The notes under the pieces: generated by a model
Told to the model about the DNA's origin: nothing
The model's database searches: none
What the model saw: only the letters and a program-made list of their open reading frames with translations
From: Liquorilactobacillus ghanensis DSM 18630
GTDB taxonomy: Bacteria; Bacillota; Bacilli; Lactobacillales; Lactobacillaceae
Direction of reading: 5' to 3'
Assembly (NCBI RefSeq): GCF_001435235.1
Contig: NZ_AZGB01000016.1
Location: forward strand, 124,001 to 188,000
Length of the DNA stretch: 64,000 nucleotides
Part shown: positions 33,255 through 43,635 of the stretch, piece after piece
Numbering within the stretch: position 1 is the stretch's first letter
How the letters are laid out: each line of letters begins with the position of its first letter
Position numbers and translations under genes: made by a program

Positions 33255-35735
33255 ATGAAAAAATTTAAAGTTTATAGTCCAGATAGTCCTGAAGAAACCA
33301 AAATGGAGAAGCAGCATCGAGCATTGGCAAGAAAAGTTGCAGCAGAAAGTATCGTTCTTTTGAAAAATACCGGTGTTTTACCGCTAAAAACACAGAAAGT
33401 GGCACTTTATGGTGCTGGAGCACGAATGACGATTCGCGGCGGAGCAGGTAGTGGGGATATGCGTGAACGCTACAGTGTCAATATTGAAGAAGGTTTGCAA
33501 AATGCTAATGTAACCATAACCAGTAAAGCTTGGTTGGATCGCTTTCAAAGTGATTATCAAAAACAAAGCGATGATCGGCGAAATTTAATTGAAGAAAAAA
33601 TTAAAGACTACACTCAAAAAGATGTTTTAAAAATGTTTGAAGTAATTGCAGCGGTTCCGCTTAAATATCCAATTGGTTCAAAAATTGCTCTTGAAGAAAT
33701 TCCACAAGATGATACGCAAAATGCAATTTATGTTGTTGCTAGACAAGCAGGCGAAGGTCATGATCGCCATGTTGAAAAAGGAGATTTTTTACTAGACGAT
33801 GTTGAAGTAGCTAATATAAAATTATTGGCACAAAAATTTAAAAATCTAACTGTAATTGTTAATTGTGGTAGCATGATTGATTTGTCACCATTAGACCAGA
33901 TAGATAATATTGGTGCAATTTTATTTGTAGGCCAAGTAGGTACAGAAGGTGGCAATGCGGTTGCTGATGTCCTTTTAGGAAAAGTGACACCTTCAGGGAA
34001 ATTGGTGGACACTTGGGCTAAGAAGTATACTGATTTTCCAGCGGCAGAAAGTTATAGTTATCTGGGATCTGATTTAACCAACGCTGATTATACCGAAGGA
34101 ATTTATGTTGGTTATCGGTACTTTGATACATTTAATGTTGCGCCAAGGTATCCATTTGGATTTGGTTTGTCGTATACGACGTTTGATTTTAAGTCAACTT
34201 CTCAATTGATTAAAGGTTCTTCAGTCAAAGTTAAAACTCAGGTTAAAAATATTGGTGACACTTATTCCGGTAAAGAAACAATTCAGTTATATATTTCTAA
34301 ACCAGGAATTCAAGTTCAAAGTGAAAAAATTGCTCTGTGTGCTTTTGAAAAAACAGCAAATTTAAAACCGGGAGAGACAGCAGAATTGACCCTAAGTTTT
34401 GATTTGAATGACGTTGCTGTATTTAATGAAGAAAAAGCACTGTGGCTTTTAGAAAAGGGTGACTATACACTGCTTTTGGGTGATTCATCACAAAATATTT
34501 CACCAATTGCCGTTTTAAAAGTTTCACAGGATATTGATGTTGAAAAAGTGGCACATATTTGTCCTAAAACCCGTGACTTTAAAGAATTAGAAGTTGCTAA
34601 AGGGAAAACTCATGTTGCTGCTGGTGATGTTCCTAGTTTGACAGTCGATCCGGCTGCTTTTAAGCTGATCGAGCATTCATATCAACCGAGTACGGCTGAG
34701 CCAACCGCTAAAACAACTGAAATATTAAATAACTTAAATATTGAAGACTTGGTTACTTTATGTGTTGGGGGAGGACAGTTTGACAAGTATTATAATTTAA
34801 CACCCGGTGTAGCAGGTAATACAACTGCAGCATTATTGGAAAAGGGTATTCCTAACATTAATTTGAGCGATGGTCCGGCTGGTTTAAATGTATTAACGGA
34901 AACTTTAATTACCCCAGACGGTATCCAAAAATTTTTACGAAAAATCCCAGATAGTAATAATTGGGGATTTATTAGAAAAATGGCAGATTATGCAATCGCT
35001 AAGCCTCAAGAAGGCAGACCGGTATATCAGTTTATGACTGCTTGGCCAGCTGTTGTTAATCAAGCACAGACTTGGGATCCAGATTTAGTAAAACAAATTG
35101 GATCGGCAATTGGGGCAGAAATGTTAGAAATCGGTGTAAGTTTGTGGTTGGCACCAGCTATCAATATTCATCGTAATCCGCTTTGTGGACGTAACTTTGA
35201 ATATTATTCTGAAGATCCGTATCTGACAAGTGTTATGGCCAGTGCAGTTATTGAAGGTGTTCAGAGTCATCAGGGTGTTGGTGTCACTGTAAAGCATTTT
35301 TGCTGCAACAACCAAGAGGAAAACCGGGATCATATGTCAGCCAATCTTTCTGAAAGGACGTTAAGAGAAATCTATACTAAAGCATTCAAATTTGTAGTTA
35401 AACACGCACAACCCAAGGCGGTTATGAGTTCGTATAATAAGGTAAATGGAGTTTATACAGCAAATAATTATGATTTGCTGACAAAATTATTAAGAAATGA
35501 GTTTGGTTTTACTGGAATAGTGATGACAGATTGGAATGCAGCTGCGGAAGGTAAAGCAGATTATCAAAAATGCCAAGCTTCAGGAAATGATTTGATTATG
35601 CCAGGCTATCCAGTTGCACGAGAATCATTATTAGCAGGATTAAAGAAAGGAACGATTCCTGAAAAAGCAATTAAGACAAGTGCAATCAGAATTTTAAATT
35701 TGATTTTTTCTAGTGCGGTTGGGGAGGATTTTTAG
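33255..35735 (+). CDS. Circularly permuted glycoside hydrolase family 3 (beta-glucosidase/xylosidase-like)
   Basis: An 826-residue GH3 protein whose domains are in permuted order. It begins with the alpha/beta-sandwich domain (about 20-270: VAAESIVLLKNTGVLPLK, GAGARMTIRGGAGSGD, VLLGKVTPSGKLVDTW). A fibronectin III-like domain follows (about 310-410). The TIM-barrel domain comes last (about 480-826), with LSDGPAGLN, the substrate-binding VKHFCCNNQEENRDHMSANLSERTLREIY and nucleophile D759 in VMTDWNAA. This layout is known in some clostridial GH3 enzymes. The protein is intracellular. It is encoded 20 bases after the GPH transporter and 2 bases before the GH43 gene. Confidence 0.9.
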   Translation: MKKFKVYSPDSPEETKMEKQHRALARKVAAESIVLLKNTGVLPLKTQKVALYGAGARMTIRGGAGSGDMRERYSVNIEEGLQNANVTITSKAWLDRFQSDYQKQSDDRRNLIEEKIKDYTQKDVLKMFEVIAAVPLKYPIGSKIALEEIPQDDTQNAIYVVARQAGEGHDRHVEKGDFLLDDVEVANIKLLAQKFKNLTVIVNCGSMIDLSPLDQIDNIGAILFVGQVGTEGGNAVADVLLGKVTPSGKLVDTWAKKYTDFPAAESYSYLGSDLTNADYTEGIYVGYRYFDTFNVAPRYPFGFGLSYTTFDFKSTSQLIKGSSVKVKTQVKNIGDTYSGKETIQLYISKPGIQVQSEKIALCAFEKTANLKPGETAELTLSFDLNDVAVFNEEKALWLLEKGDYTLLLGDSSQNISPIAVLKVSQDIDVEKVAHICPKTRDFKELEVAKGKTHVAAGDVPSLTVDPAAFKLIEHSYQPSTAEPTAKTTEILNNLNIEDLVTLCVGGGQFDKYYNLTPGVAGNTTAALLEKGIPNINLSDGPAGLNVLTETLITPDGIQKFLRKIPDSNNWGFIRKMADYAIAKPQEGRPVYQFMTAWPAVVNQAQTWDPDLVKQIGSAIGAEMLEIGVSLWLAPAINIHRNPLCGRNFEYYSEDPYLTSVMASAVIEGVQSHQGVGVTVKHFCCNNQEENRDHMSANLSERTLREIYTKAFKFVVKHAQPKAVMSSYNKVNGVYTANNYDLLTKLLRNEFGFTGIVMTDWNAAAEGKADYQKCQASGNDLIMPGYPVARESLLAGLKKGTIPEKAIKTSAIRILNLIFSSAVGEDF

Positions 35736-35737
35736 AT

Positions 35738-37159
35738 ATGAAGAAACAAGTTTTTAATCCTTATTTGCCCAGTACGGAATATGTACCTGATGTTGAACCA
35801 CGGATTTTTAACGATCGGTTATATATTTTTGGCAGTCATGATCGTTTTGGTGGTGATGATTATTGCATGAATGACTATGTCGGTTGGTCAGCACCACTTA
35901 ATGATTTATCCAACTGGCGTTGTTCCGGAATAATCTTTAGAAAAGACCAACAACCATATACTGGAAACCTGTATGCTCCAGACTGCGTTCAAGGATTGGA
36001 CGGAAAGTATTATTTGTATTTTTCACCAGCAAACTCTTCAGTTATCGGAGTTGCCGTGTGTGATGAACCTGATGGAAAATATGAATACCTTGGTGATGTT
36101 CATTATGAAAATGGAGAAGCACTTGGTACTAGAGATGGTGATTATTTTCAATTTGATCCGGCAGTATTAATTGATGATACAAAGATATTTCTTTATTCAG
36201 GTTCCGGCCAAACAAGTATCCAAGATCAGGTCAAACAAAAAATTGCAGGTTTGACAGTAACTGAATTAGAAGAAGATATGTTGACTGTCAAAAGTCGGCC
36301 TAAAGTTATTATGAATGCTAATGAAACCTGGAAAGCTCCTAATTTTTTTGAAGCAGCTTCCATTCGTAAAATTAACAAACTATATTATTTAATTTTTTCT
36401 GCAACAAATGCTACTGGCCTTAATTATTGTATAAGTAAATATCCTGATAAAGGGTTTCACTATCAAGGACCAATTCACTCGACATCTGATATTGGTTATC
36501 ATAAAAGAAACTTTCTCCAGGCAAATTATCCAGTGGGAAGCTCGCATGGAGGAATTGTGGAAATTAAAGGCCAATGGTATATCTTTGATCAGCGAGTAAC
36601 GAATCACACCTATTTTACTCGGCAAGGGGTTGCTGAACCGATTAGATTTAGCCCGGATGGCTCAATTGAACAAGCCGAAGCTACCAGCTGTGGTTTAAAT
36701 AATGGTCCCTTAATAGGTTTAGGCGAATATCCGGCTTATATAGCTTGTAATTTGATTGGTGGGAAAAATGTTTTTGGACCGAGAGATCCTGCCAAAATGC
36801 CTTATATTACTCAAGATGGGGAAGATCGTAATGATGGTCCTGATCAATATGTGGCAAATATTCACAATAATGATGTTATTGGTTTTAAATATTTTCGATT
36901 TGATCAGCAAATAAAAGAAATTAGTATTACAACCCGTGGTGATGGTGATGGTAAACTAGTTATTTCTTTAGATCGTCAAGGAAAATCCAAAGTTGGAATA
37001 ATAAATGTCGGTTCTTCGGCCCAATGGGAGAATCATGTGGGGACAATTAAGCATCTTACCGGTGTTCAATCAATTTATTTTAAATTTAAAGGTCAGGGAA
37101 CATTAGCGTTACGTGATTTTAATTTTATACCAGTAGTTGATCAAGAAGTTTTATCATAG
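35738..37159 (+). CDS. Glycoside hydrolase family 43 with C-terminal CBM6-like domain
   Basis: A 473-residue protein. Residues 1-310 form a five-bladed propeller of GH43 with its three acidic residues: Asp in YVPDVEPRIF, Asp in YFQFDPAVLIDD and Glu in NFFEAASIRK. The C-terminal 130 residues (GFKYFRFDQQIKEISITTRG to LALRDFNFIPV) look like a CBM6/CBM36 beta-sandwich. Family members cleave arabinofuranosides or xylosides. There is no signal peptide. The start follows GGGGAGG and the gene is coupled to the permuted GH3. Confidence 0.88.
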   Translation: MKKQVFNPYLPSTEYVPDVEPRIFNDRLYIFGSHDRFGGDDYCMNDYVGWSAPLNDLSNWRCSGIIFRKDQQPYTGNLYAPDCVQGLDGKYYLYFSPANSSVIGVAVCDEPDGKYEYLGDVHYENGEALGTRDGDYFQFDPAVLIDDTKIFLYSGSGQTSIQDQVKQKIAGLTVTELEEDMLTVKSRPKVIMNANETWKAPNFFEAASIRKINKLYYLIFSATNATGLNYCISKYPDKGFHYQGPIHSTSDIGYHKRNFLQANYPVGSSHGGIVEIKGQWYIFDQRVTNHTYFTRQGVAEPIRFSPDGSIEQAEATSCGLNNGPLIGLGEYPAYIACNLIGGKNVFGPRDPAKMPYITQDGEDRNDGPDQYVANIHNNDVIGFKYFRFDQQIKEISITTRGDGDGKLVISLDRQGKSKVGIINVGSSAQWENHVGTIKHLTGVQSIYFKFKGQGTLALRDFNFIPVVDQEVLS

Positions 37160-37240
37160 ATGAGATTTAATAGCAGTCAAAAGCAAAATGATACTACGGA
37201 GATTAACTAACAATTATTGACGACAGGGGGATTAAATCTT

Positions 37241-39547
37241 ATGGACAAGATACAAGAAATTTTGCAGCAGCTTTCTTTAGAAGAAAAGATAGCACTCACA
37301 ACAGGAGCAAATAATTGGCAGACAGTTTCGTTTGAAAAATATGGTGTACCTTCAGTTGTAATGAGTGACGGTCCGCATGGATTGAGAAAAGAACAAGTTG
37401 ATGAAAACAATCCTAATGTTTTTAATTCAGTAAAAGCAACCGCATTTCCGACAGCTAGTTTGGCGGCCTGCAGTTTTGACCGTAAATTAGTAGGGCAAAT
37501 GGGGAAAGCTTTGGGCGAAGAATGTATTACTCAAGGTGTTGATTTATTGTTGGGTCCTGGGGTCAATATAAAGCGTTCACCAATTGGCGGGCGGAATTTT
37601 GAATATTTCTCAGAGGATCCTTTAATTTCTGGTGAACTTGGCGCAGCTTATATTAATGGGGTGCAAAGTAACGGCATCGGAACTAGTCTTAAGCATTTTT
37701 TTGCTAATTCGCAAGAATTTCGTCGAGTTACCGGTTCATCTGACGTCGATGAACGTACCTTAAGAGAAATTTATCTAACTAATTTTGAAATAGCTGTAAA
37801 AAAGGGCAAGCCTTGGACGGTAATGGCAGCTTACAACAAAATAAATGGTTGTTTTGCTACTGAAAATGCAAAATACAATGAAAATGTATTGCGTGATAAA
37901 TGGGGATTTAAAGGCGCCATCATTTCAGATTGGGGTGCTACTCACGATCGAATTAAGGCTTTAATTGGCGGAACTGACCTTACAATGCCTAAAGAACAAG
38001 CAACAGCTGAGGTTGTTCAAAAAATTAAGCATAGTCCTGAACTGCAAAAAGTACTTGATCGAAATTGCGAACGTCTACTTGCTTTGGCATTAAAAGTAAA
38101 AGAACAAAGAGATAAAAGAAAGAAAGAGTCGTTTAAACGTTCATTAAAGCCCTTAGAAGTTGCTCAAAAAGTTGCCGAAGAATCTCTAGTGCTGTTGAAA
38201 AATAAAGATCAAATCTTGCCTATATCTAAAAAGCAAAAAATAACTTTTATTGGAGATTTTGCTAAAAATCCAAGATATCAGGGCTTTGGTTCATCGCATG
38301 TTAATTCGATTCATGTTATCTCGGCACTGGAGGCTGTTTCAAAAATAACTGAAGTATCTTTCAGTCAAGGATATCGAGAAGACGGGCAAGATGCTTTACA
38401 GTTACGCAGTAAGGCTGCGGAAAAAGCGAAAAAAAGTGATCTGGCCGTAGTGTTTGTTGGCTTACCGGAAACCTATGAATCTGAAGGTTATGATCGTAGC
38501 CATATGAAACTTCCAGAAAATCATGTGAAATTGATTGATGCTGTTAGCAAAGCCAATCCGAATACGATTGTTGTCTTGCAAAATGGCTCCCCGGTTGAAA
38601 TGCCTTGGGCTGACAAAGTTAAAGGTATCGTTGAGATGTATCTTGGTGGAGATGCCGGCGGTCAAGCAATTGTCAATGCTTTGTTTGGCATTGTTAATCC
38701 TTCGGGACGTTTGGCTGAGAGTTTCCCATATAAGCTTGAGGATCATTCGTCATATTTATTTTTTGGCGGTGAAGGCGACCACGTTGAATATCGCGAAGGT
38801 GTATTTGTTGGTTATCGTTATTTTGAAACTAAGAAAATGCCAGTTCGTTATCCATTTGGTTACGGATTATCATATACAACATTTGATTATACTGATTTAG
38901 TTGTTGATCAAAAAGATGATAAGGCATCGGCTAAGGTGACGGTAACCATAACGAATAGTGGCGATCGTACTGGAAAAGAAGTTGTTCAGCTTTATGTTAG
39001 TCCGCATAAAGGAAATATTATTCGACCAGTAAAAGAATTAAAAGGTTTTACTAAGGTAACGCTGCAGCCTAAGGAAAGCAAACAGGTTTCTTTTGAACTT
39101 GATCATCGTTCTTTTGCATATTGGAATGTGGAAGAAAAAGATTGGTCAGTTGAAACCGGTGACTACGACATTATCATTGGCAAGAACGCTCATGAAAACA
39201 TTTTAGTACAAACGATTCATATAGTAGGAGATACGGTAAAAAACCAGAAATTAACTGAATTATCAACAATTGGTGATTTATTGAAAAATCCTAACGGTGT
39301 TAAATACTGGGAGAAAATATCCGACCGCTTTTTTGAGGCAGTTACTGAATCAGGATTTGCCAATCAAAAAACTGATACTAAACAGGTAACCGCAGACGAA
39401 TTGGAAGAGCAAAAGAATAACGATATGTATAAATTATTATTATCACTTCCAATTACGACTTTGAGTCAGATGATTCCAGAGTATTCTTTGGAAAAATTAA
39501 AGCAGGATATTGCAGAGGTAAATCATGGCAGTTGGCGTTTGTATTAG
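37241..39547 (+). CDS. Glycoside hydrolase family 3 (beta-glucosidase-like), standard domain order
   Basis: A 768-residue GH3 enzyme. The TIM-barrel domain is first (VMSDGPHGLRKE; LLLGPGVNIKRSPIGGRNFEYFSEDP; nucleophile D230 in AIISDWGA). The sandwich domain and an Fn3 domain follow (GDRTGKEVVQLYVSPHKG). An extra helical tail of about 95 residues begins TELSTIGDLLKNPNGV. I start at ATG 37241 behind AGGGGG rather than an upstream TTG. It removes terminal beta-glucose, -xylose or similar. It probably works on the same imported glycoside as the permuted GH3, with a different bond preference. Confidence 0.9.
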   Translation: MDKIQEILQQLSLEEKIALTTGANNWQTVSFEKYGVPSVVMSDGPHGLRKEQVDENNPNVFNSVKATAFPTASLAACSFDRKLVGQMGKALGEECITQGVDLLLGPGVNIKRSPIGGRNFEYFSEDPLISGELGAAYINGVQSNGIGTSLKHFFANSQEFRRVTGSSDVDERTLREIYLTNFEIAVKKGKPWTVMAAYNKINGCFATENAKYNENVLRDKWGFKGAIISDWGATHDRIKALIGGTDLTMPKEQATAEVVQKIKHSPELQKVLDRNCERLLALALKVKEQRDKRKKESFKRSLKPLEVAQKVAEESLVLLKNKDQILPISKKQKITFIGDFAKNPRYQGFGSSHVNSIHVISALEAVSKITEVSFSQGYREDGQDALQLRSKAAEKAKKSDLAVVFVGLPETYESEGYDRSHMKLPENHVKLIDAVSKANPNTIVVLQNGSPVEMPWADKVKGIVEMYLGGDAGGQAIVNALFGIVNPSGRLAESFPYKLEDHSSYLFFGGEGDHVEYREGVFVGYRYFETKKMPVRYPFGYGLSYTTFDYTDLVVDQKDDKASAKVTVTITNSGDRTGKEVVQLYVSPHKGNIIRPVKELKGFTKVTLQPKESKQVSFELDHRSFAYWNVEEKDWSVETGDYDIIIGKNAHENILVQTIHIVGDTVKNQKLTELSTIGDLLKNPNGVKYWEKISDRFFEAVTESGFANQKTDTKQVTADELEEQKNNDMYKLLLSLPITTLSQMIPEYSLEKLKQDIAEVNHGSWRLY

Positions 39548-39683
39548 AAATAATAAATATTTGATTAAATAGTTTTAATCAATGCTAGTTTTTAAAATAA
39601 ATTTTTATACCAATAAGGCGTTTATTTTCAATAGAGAATAATAACTATAACTTATTGATTAATAACACAGGAGAGAGCTAAAT

Positions 39684-42476
39684 ATGAAAATAATTAATTG
39701 TCAAGTTGATCATTTAAAAAATCCGCTGGGATATCAAATTACTAAACCAGATTTTTCTTACGTAATAACTGATAGTAAAGCTGAAAAACAAACGACAGCT
39801 AGAATTGTTATTGCTACGGATCAAGAATTAAATAATTTGATTTTTGATTCTGGTTGGACCAATGAAATCGATTCTTTGGGATATATTGCCAATGTTTTGT
39901 TAAAACCACGGACGCGTTATTATTGGACGGTAAGTGCTAGAACGGATTTGGATGAAGAGGCGACAAGTGCTGTAAATTGGTTTGAAACCGGAAAGCAACA
40001 TGAATCGTGGGAAGCGCAGTGGATTACAAGCAAACAAAAAACTGGGAGACATCCGGTATTCAAAAAGCAGATCACATTAACTAAACCTTTAGTTAGTGCC
40101 AGATTATATATTTGTGGACTGGGATTATATGAAGCCTATTTAAACCAAGAAAGAATTGGCAACGAATTCTTAACCCCATATGTTAATGATTATAATAGCT
40201 GGCTTCAGTACCAGACATATGACGTAACTAAGCAATTAAAAAGGGATAATGAATTAGAAGTTATCCTAGGAAACGGTTGGTATAAAGGCCGCTTTGGTTA
40301 TGAACCGAATTCTAAAGAAAATCGTTATGGTGATGCTTGGGAATTAATTGCTGAAGTAAGATTGACCTATGCTGATGGTTCAACCGCGGTTATAGGTACT
40401 GATTCAAGTTGGAAAGTTCATTATGGACCAATTACCGCCTCATCAATTTACGATGGTCAACAGGTAGATATGACGCTTGCAGACACATCCGAAGAACAAG
40501 TGCTTTTATCTAAAAGAACCACCGAAAAATTGGCTGATCGTTATAGCACGCCGGTAACTATTCATGAAGAGCTCAAGCCGATTGCCCTTATTCATACACC
40601 AGCAGGTGAAACAGTTCTTGATATCGGACAAAATCAGGCGGGTATCTTTCGTTTGCATGTTAAAGAATCAAAAGGAACTAAAATTCGTTTACAATTTGGC
40701 GAAATTTTACAGCAGGGTAATTTTTATAATAAAAATTTACGGACAGCTAAACAAGAATTTGTTTATATTGCTGATGGTCAAGAAAAGATTATCCAACCAG
40801 CCTTTACTTATTTTGGGTACCGTTACGTGAAAGTTGAAGGAATTCCAAATCTTAAAAAAGAAGACTTTACGGCATGTTCATTATATTCACGATTACCTAA
40901 AACTGGTGAAGTTAAAACTGGCAATAAAAAGATTAATAAACTAATTAATAATGTTGAATGGGGATTAAAGAGCAATTTTATTGATATGCCAACAGATTGT
41001 CCTCAACGTGATGAACGGATGGGGTGGACAGGTGATGCTCAAATTTTTTCAGCCACTGCTAGTTTTTATCGCGATACCTATGCTTTTTACCAAAAGTACC
41101 TGCATGACATCTTATTAGAACAACAACAAGCAGACGGAAGAGTTCCTTCCATGATACCTTCGTTTGGTGATAAGGCTACTTCTTCTGTTTGGGGTGATGC
41201 TGCATGTATTATACCGTGGAATGTTTATCTATTTTCAGGCGATAAAAAGATTTTAGCTGATCAGTTTCCAAGTATGAAAGCTTGGGTCGATTATATTGAG
41301 AAAATTGATGGAGACAATTTAGGCTGGAATAAAGGCTTCCATTTTGGTAACTGGCTGGCCTTGGATAATAAATCTGATGTAAAAAATGATGTAATGGGAG
41401 CAACTGATGTTGACTTTATTGTACGAGTTTATTATTTGATCAGTGCACGATTAACTGCTAAAGCTGCCCGAATACTTGATAAAAAAGATGAAGCTGTTCA
41501 TTATGAAAAACTAGCTCAAAAAATCTTAGAGTATATTCGAGATGAATATTATTCACCAAATGGCAGATGTACGATAAACACCCAAACGGCTTTATTAATG
41601 ACATTAGCTTTCGATCTTGTTGAGGATAAAACTAAAATCATTACAGCTTTAGCAAAAGCTTTTGAAGAAACCGGTCATCAATTTACTACTGGATTTGTTG
41701 GGACCGCACTTTTATGCAATACACTGGCTGACAATGGATTTGAGAAGGTAGCTTATGATTTGCTTTTAAATGAAGAGTACCCTGGCTGGCTTTACGAAAT
41801 CAATTTAGGGGCAACAACTGTTTGGGAACGTTGGAACAGCGTATTACCAACTGGAGAAATTTCCAGCGCCGGGATGAACAGTCTAAATCATGAAGCTTAC
41901 GGATCTATCGGTGAATTTATTTTTAGGCATGTAGCAGGTATTAGTCCGTTAGAAGAAGCTCCTGGTTTTAGGAAGGTTCAAATAAAACCTTTATTGAACT
42001 GGAAAATTCGTCAAGCAGAAGCGAAGTATAATACTGCTGCTGGTCCGTATCAAATTAAATGGATATTGACTGATAGTACGCACGTTACTCTAAGTGTTCA
42101 TGTACCATTGGGGTGTGAAGCGTTGTTAACCTTGCCATTAGCTCCACAAGATATATTTACAAATAATTCAAATGAAATATTTAACCAAGTGAAGGATAAT
42201 AAGTGTATCTTAAAGCCAGGAACATATAAGATTTCTTATGAAATAACTGAAGATTTGCATCAGATTTTTAGTACCAACACACCGATTCGTGAGTTGTTTT
42301 ATAATAAAAAAGCCAAAAACTTGCTTATTAAAAACAATCCCAACATTTTAGAAACATCACTTGAATTACGTGAAAAATCGCTTCGTGAGTTGTCTCAAGC
42401 ATATGTTGGAAGTAATTCTGAGTTTGAAAAACAATTAGATCAACTGGATTTGGCACTTAAACCGTTAAATGAATGA
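39684..42476 (+). CDS. Alpha-L-rhamnosidase, glycoside hydrolase family 78
   Basis: A 930-residue GH78 enzyme. N-terminal beta-sandwich domains (about 1-340) precede the (alpha/alpha)6 barrel, with the catalytic acid region DCPQRDERMGWTGD (D443, E444) and the general base E715 in GATTVWERWNS. A beta-sandwich C-domain is followed by an additional helical tail of about 75 residues from TNTPIRELFYNKKAKNLL. No signal peptide is present. It cleaves terminal alpha-L-rhamnose, which is common in plant flavonoid and terpenoid glycosides. It has its own 136-base leader after the GH3 gene and ends at a very strong terminator. Confidence 0.92.
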   Translation: MKIINCQVDHLKNPLGYQITKPDFSYVITDSKAEKQTTARIVIATDQELNNLIFDSGWTNEIDSLGYIANVLLKPRTRYYWTVSARTDLDEEATSAVNWFETGKQHESWEAQWITSKQKTGRHPVFKKQITLTKPLVSARLYICGLGLYEAYLNQERIGNEFLTPYVNDYNSWLQYQTYDVTKQLKRDNELEVILGNGWYKGRFGYEPNSKENRYGDAWELIAEVRLTYADGSTAVIGTDSSWKVHYGPITASSIYDGQQVDMTLADTSEEQVLLSKRTTEKLADRYSTPVTIHEELKPIALIHTPAGETVLDIGQNQAGIFRLHVKESKGTKIRLQFGEILQQGNFYNKNLRTAKQEFVYIADGQEKIIQPAFTYFGYRYVKVEGIPNLKKEDFTACSLYSRLPKTGEVKTGNKKINKLINNVEWGLKSNFIDMPTDCPQRDERMGWTGDAQIFSATASFYRDTYAFYQKYLHDILLEQQQADGRVPSMIPSFGDKATSSVWGDAACIIPWNVYLFSGDKKILADQFPSMKAWVDYIEKIDGDNLGWNKGFHFGNWLALDNKSDVKNDVMGATDVDFIVRVYYLISARLTAKAARILDKKDEAVHYEKLAQKILEYIRDEYYSPNGRCTINTQTALLMTLAFDLVEDKTKIITALAKAFEETGHQFTTGFVGTALLCNTLADNGFEKVAYDLLLNEEYPGWLYEINLGATTVWERWNSVLPTGEISSAGMNSLNHEAYGSIGEFIFRHVAGISPLEEAPGFRKVQIKPLLNWKIRQAEAKYNTAAGPYQIKWILTDSTHVTLSVHVPLGCEALLTLPLAPQDIFTNNSNEIFNQVKDNKCILKPGTYKISYEITEDLHQIFSTNTPIRELFYNKKAKNLLIKNNPNILETSLELREKSLRELSQAYVGSNSEFEKQLDQLDLALKPLNE

Positions 42477-42517
42477 AGATACATTATGATTAAAAAATTG
42501 GAATGATATTTAAAATT

Positions 42518-42563
42518 AAATCCTCTAGACTGTTTATATTGAAAAACAGTCTAGAGGATTTTT
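42518..42563. terminator. Strong bidirectional terminator between GH78 and LacI genes
   Basis: AAATCCTCTAGACTGTTT (42518-42535) pairs perfectly with 42544-42561 around an 8-base loop. A T run follows on the plus strand and a T-rich stretch on the minus strand. Confidence 0.85.
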
Positions 42564-42621
42564 AGTTTAACATATTACTTTGGGAAATTTGTGGGCTGTG
42601 GTGGAGATTAACGAACAATAT

Positions 42622-43635
42622 TTAAGCTTGGTGTGATTCATTTTTTAGCGAGCCGCGTAGATTTATTTTGGGTTTGATAAATAGATGCTGATTAGCTTGC
42701 TGATTATTTAAAAATTTTTCGAGAATTTGAGCTAACCCCAAACTTAAAAGTTTAGTAGATACTTCAACAGATGTTATTGGTGGATTAGAGAATTTTGTTA
42801 GTTCTGGATCAAGACTTGATATGGATAATAATTGAATGTCTTTAGGAACAGATAAATGATGCTGTTTAATAGCATAGTTTGCCCCCAAAGCTATACTATC
42901 AGTTTCAAAAATAATGGTTGTTGGATGGTTAGAAATAGCCAATAATTCGTTAATTCCCTGAATACCACCGTTGAGACTATCAGCTACACTAATAAGTTGC
43001 TCGACATTTATGTTATGTTTTGCGCACGCTGATTGAATCAACTTGATTCGTTGTGATGAAGCAGGATAATTGTTATTTGATTTAAATACGGCAATTCGAG
43101 AAATGCGTTCTGCAAGTAAAAGGTCAATGACGTTATTTGCGATTGCTTCTGAAGAAACTTGAATGGTATTAAGAATGTCTGAATGCCGGTTAACTAAAAT
43201 AATATTTTCATTTTTACTTAAATGTTCTAAGCGCAGAACATCATCATGGCTGGCACCACTGACAATGATTGCTGAATAAGATTGCCATAATGCATCGTCT
43301 TTTAAAATATCACCGGCGGTATAAGTTTGAATAATTATAGAATAATTTTGCTGCTGATCTTTTAAGGTGTTTTTGATAGCGCTTAGAAAAGTTGATAAGA
43401 TATTGCTACGTTGATCTAAGGGCCAGAAAATAGCAATTCTGGGAATAGTTGAGTTGGCGTATCGTAAATTACGAGCATTAAGATTTTGGACATAACCTAA
43501 CTTATTTATTGCAGACATTACCTTATTATATGTAGTTGTAGATATATTACGTTCCTTTGCTCTCCCGTTAGCAACTATGGAAGCGGTTGAAGGAGAAACC
43601 CCAGCCGCCTTAGCTACATCTTTGAGTGTAACCAT
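42622..43635 (-). CDS. LacI family transcriptional regulator
   Basis: A 337-residue LacI/GalR repressor. The N-terminus TLKDVAKAAGVSPSTASIVANG is the classical helix-turn-helix, followed by a hinge and a periplasmic-binding-like sensor domain (IPRIAIFWPLDQRSN; TTIIFETDSIALGANYAIKQ). It could control the glycoside genes to its left, or the operon starting at 44275 to its right, whose promoter carries LacI-type CG-centred palindromes. Position alone does not decide. No palindrome of the same form was found in front of the glycoside genes. Confidence 0.88.
   Translation of the reverse strand: MVTLKDVAKAAGVSPSTASIVANGRAKERNISTTTYNKVMSAINKLGYVQNLNARNLRYANSTIPRIAIFWPLDQRSNILSTFLSAIKNTLKDQQQNYSIIIQTYTAGDILKDDALWQSYSAIIVSGASHDDVLRLEHLSKNENIILVNRHSDILNTIQVSSEAIANNVIDLLLAERISRIAVFKSNNNYPASSQRIKLIQSACAKHNINVEQLISVADSLNGGIQGINELLAISNHPTTIIFETDSIALGANYAIKQHHLSVPKDIQLLSISSLDPELTKFSNPPITSVEVSTKLLSLGLAQILEKFLNNQQANQHLFIKPKINLRGSLKNESHQA

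Noticed and set aside
33255-35735. Domain order of the first GH3 as an assembly error
   Set aside because: The frame is continuous with good ribosome site and coupling to neighbours, and permuted GH3 enzymes are established, so the order is accepted as real.
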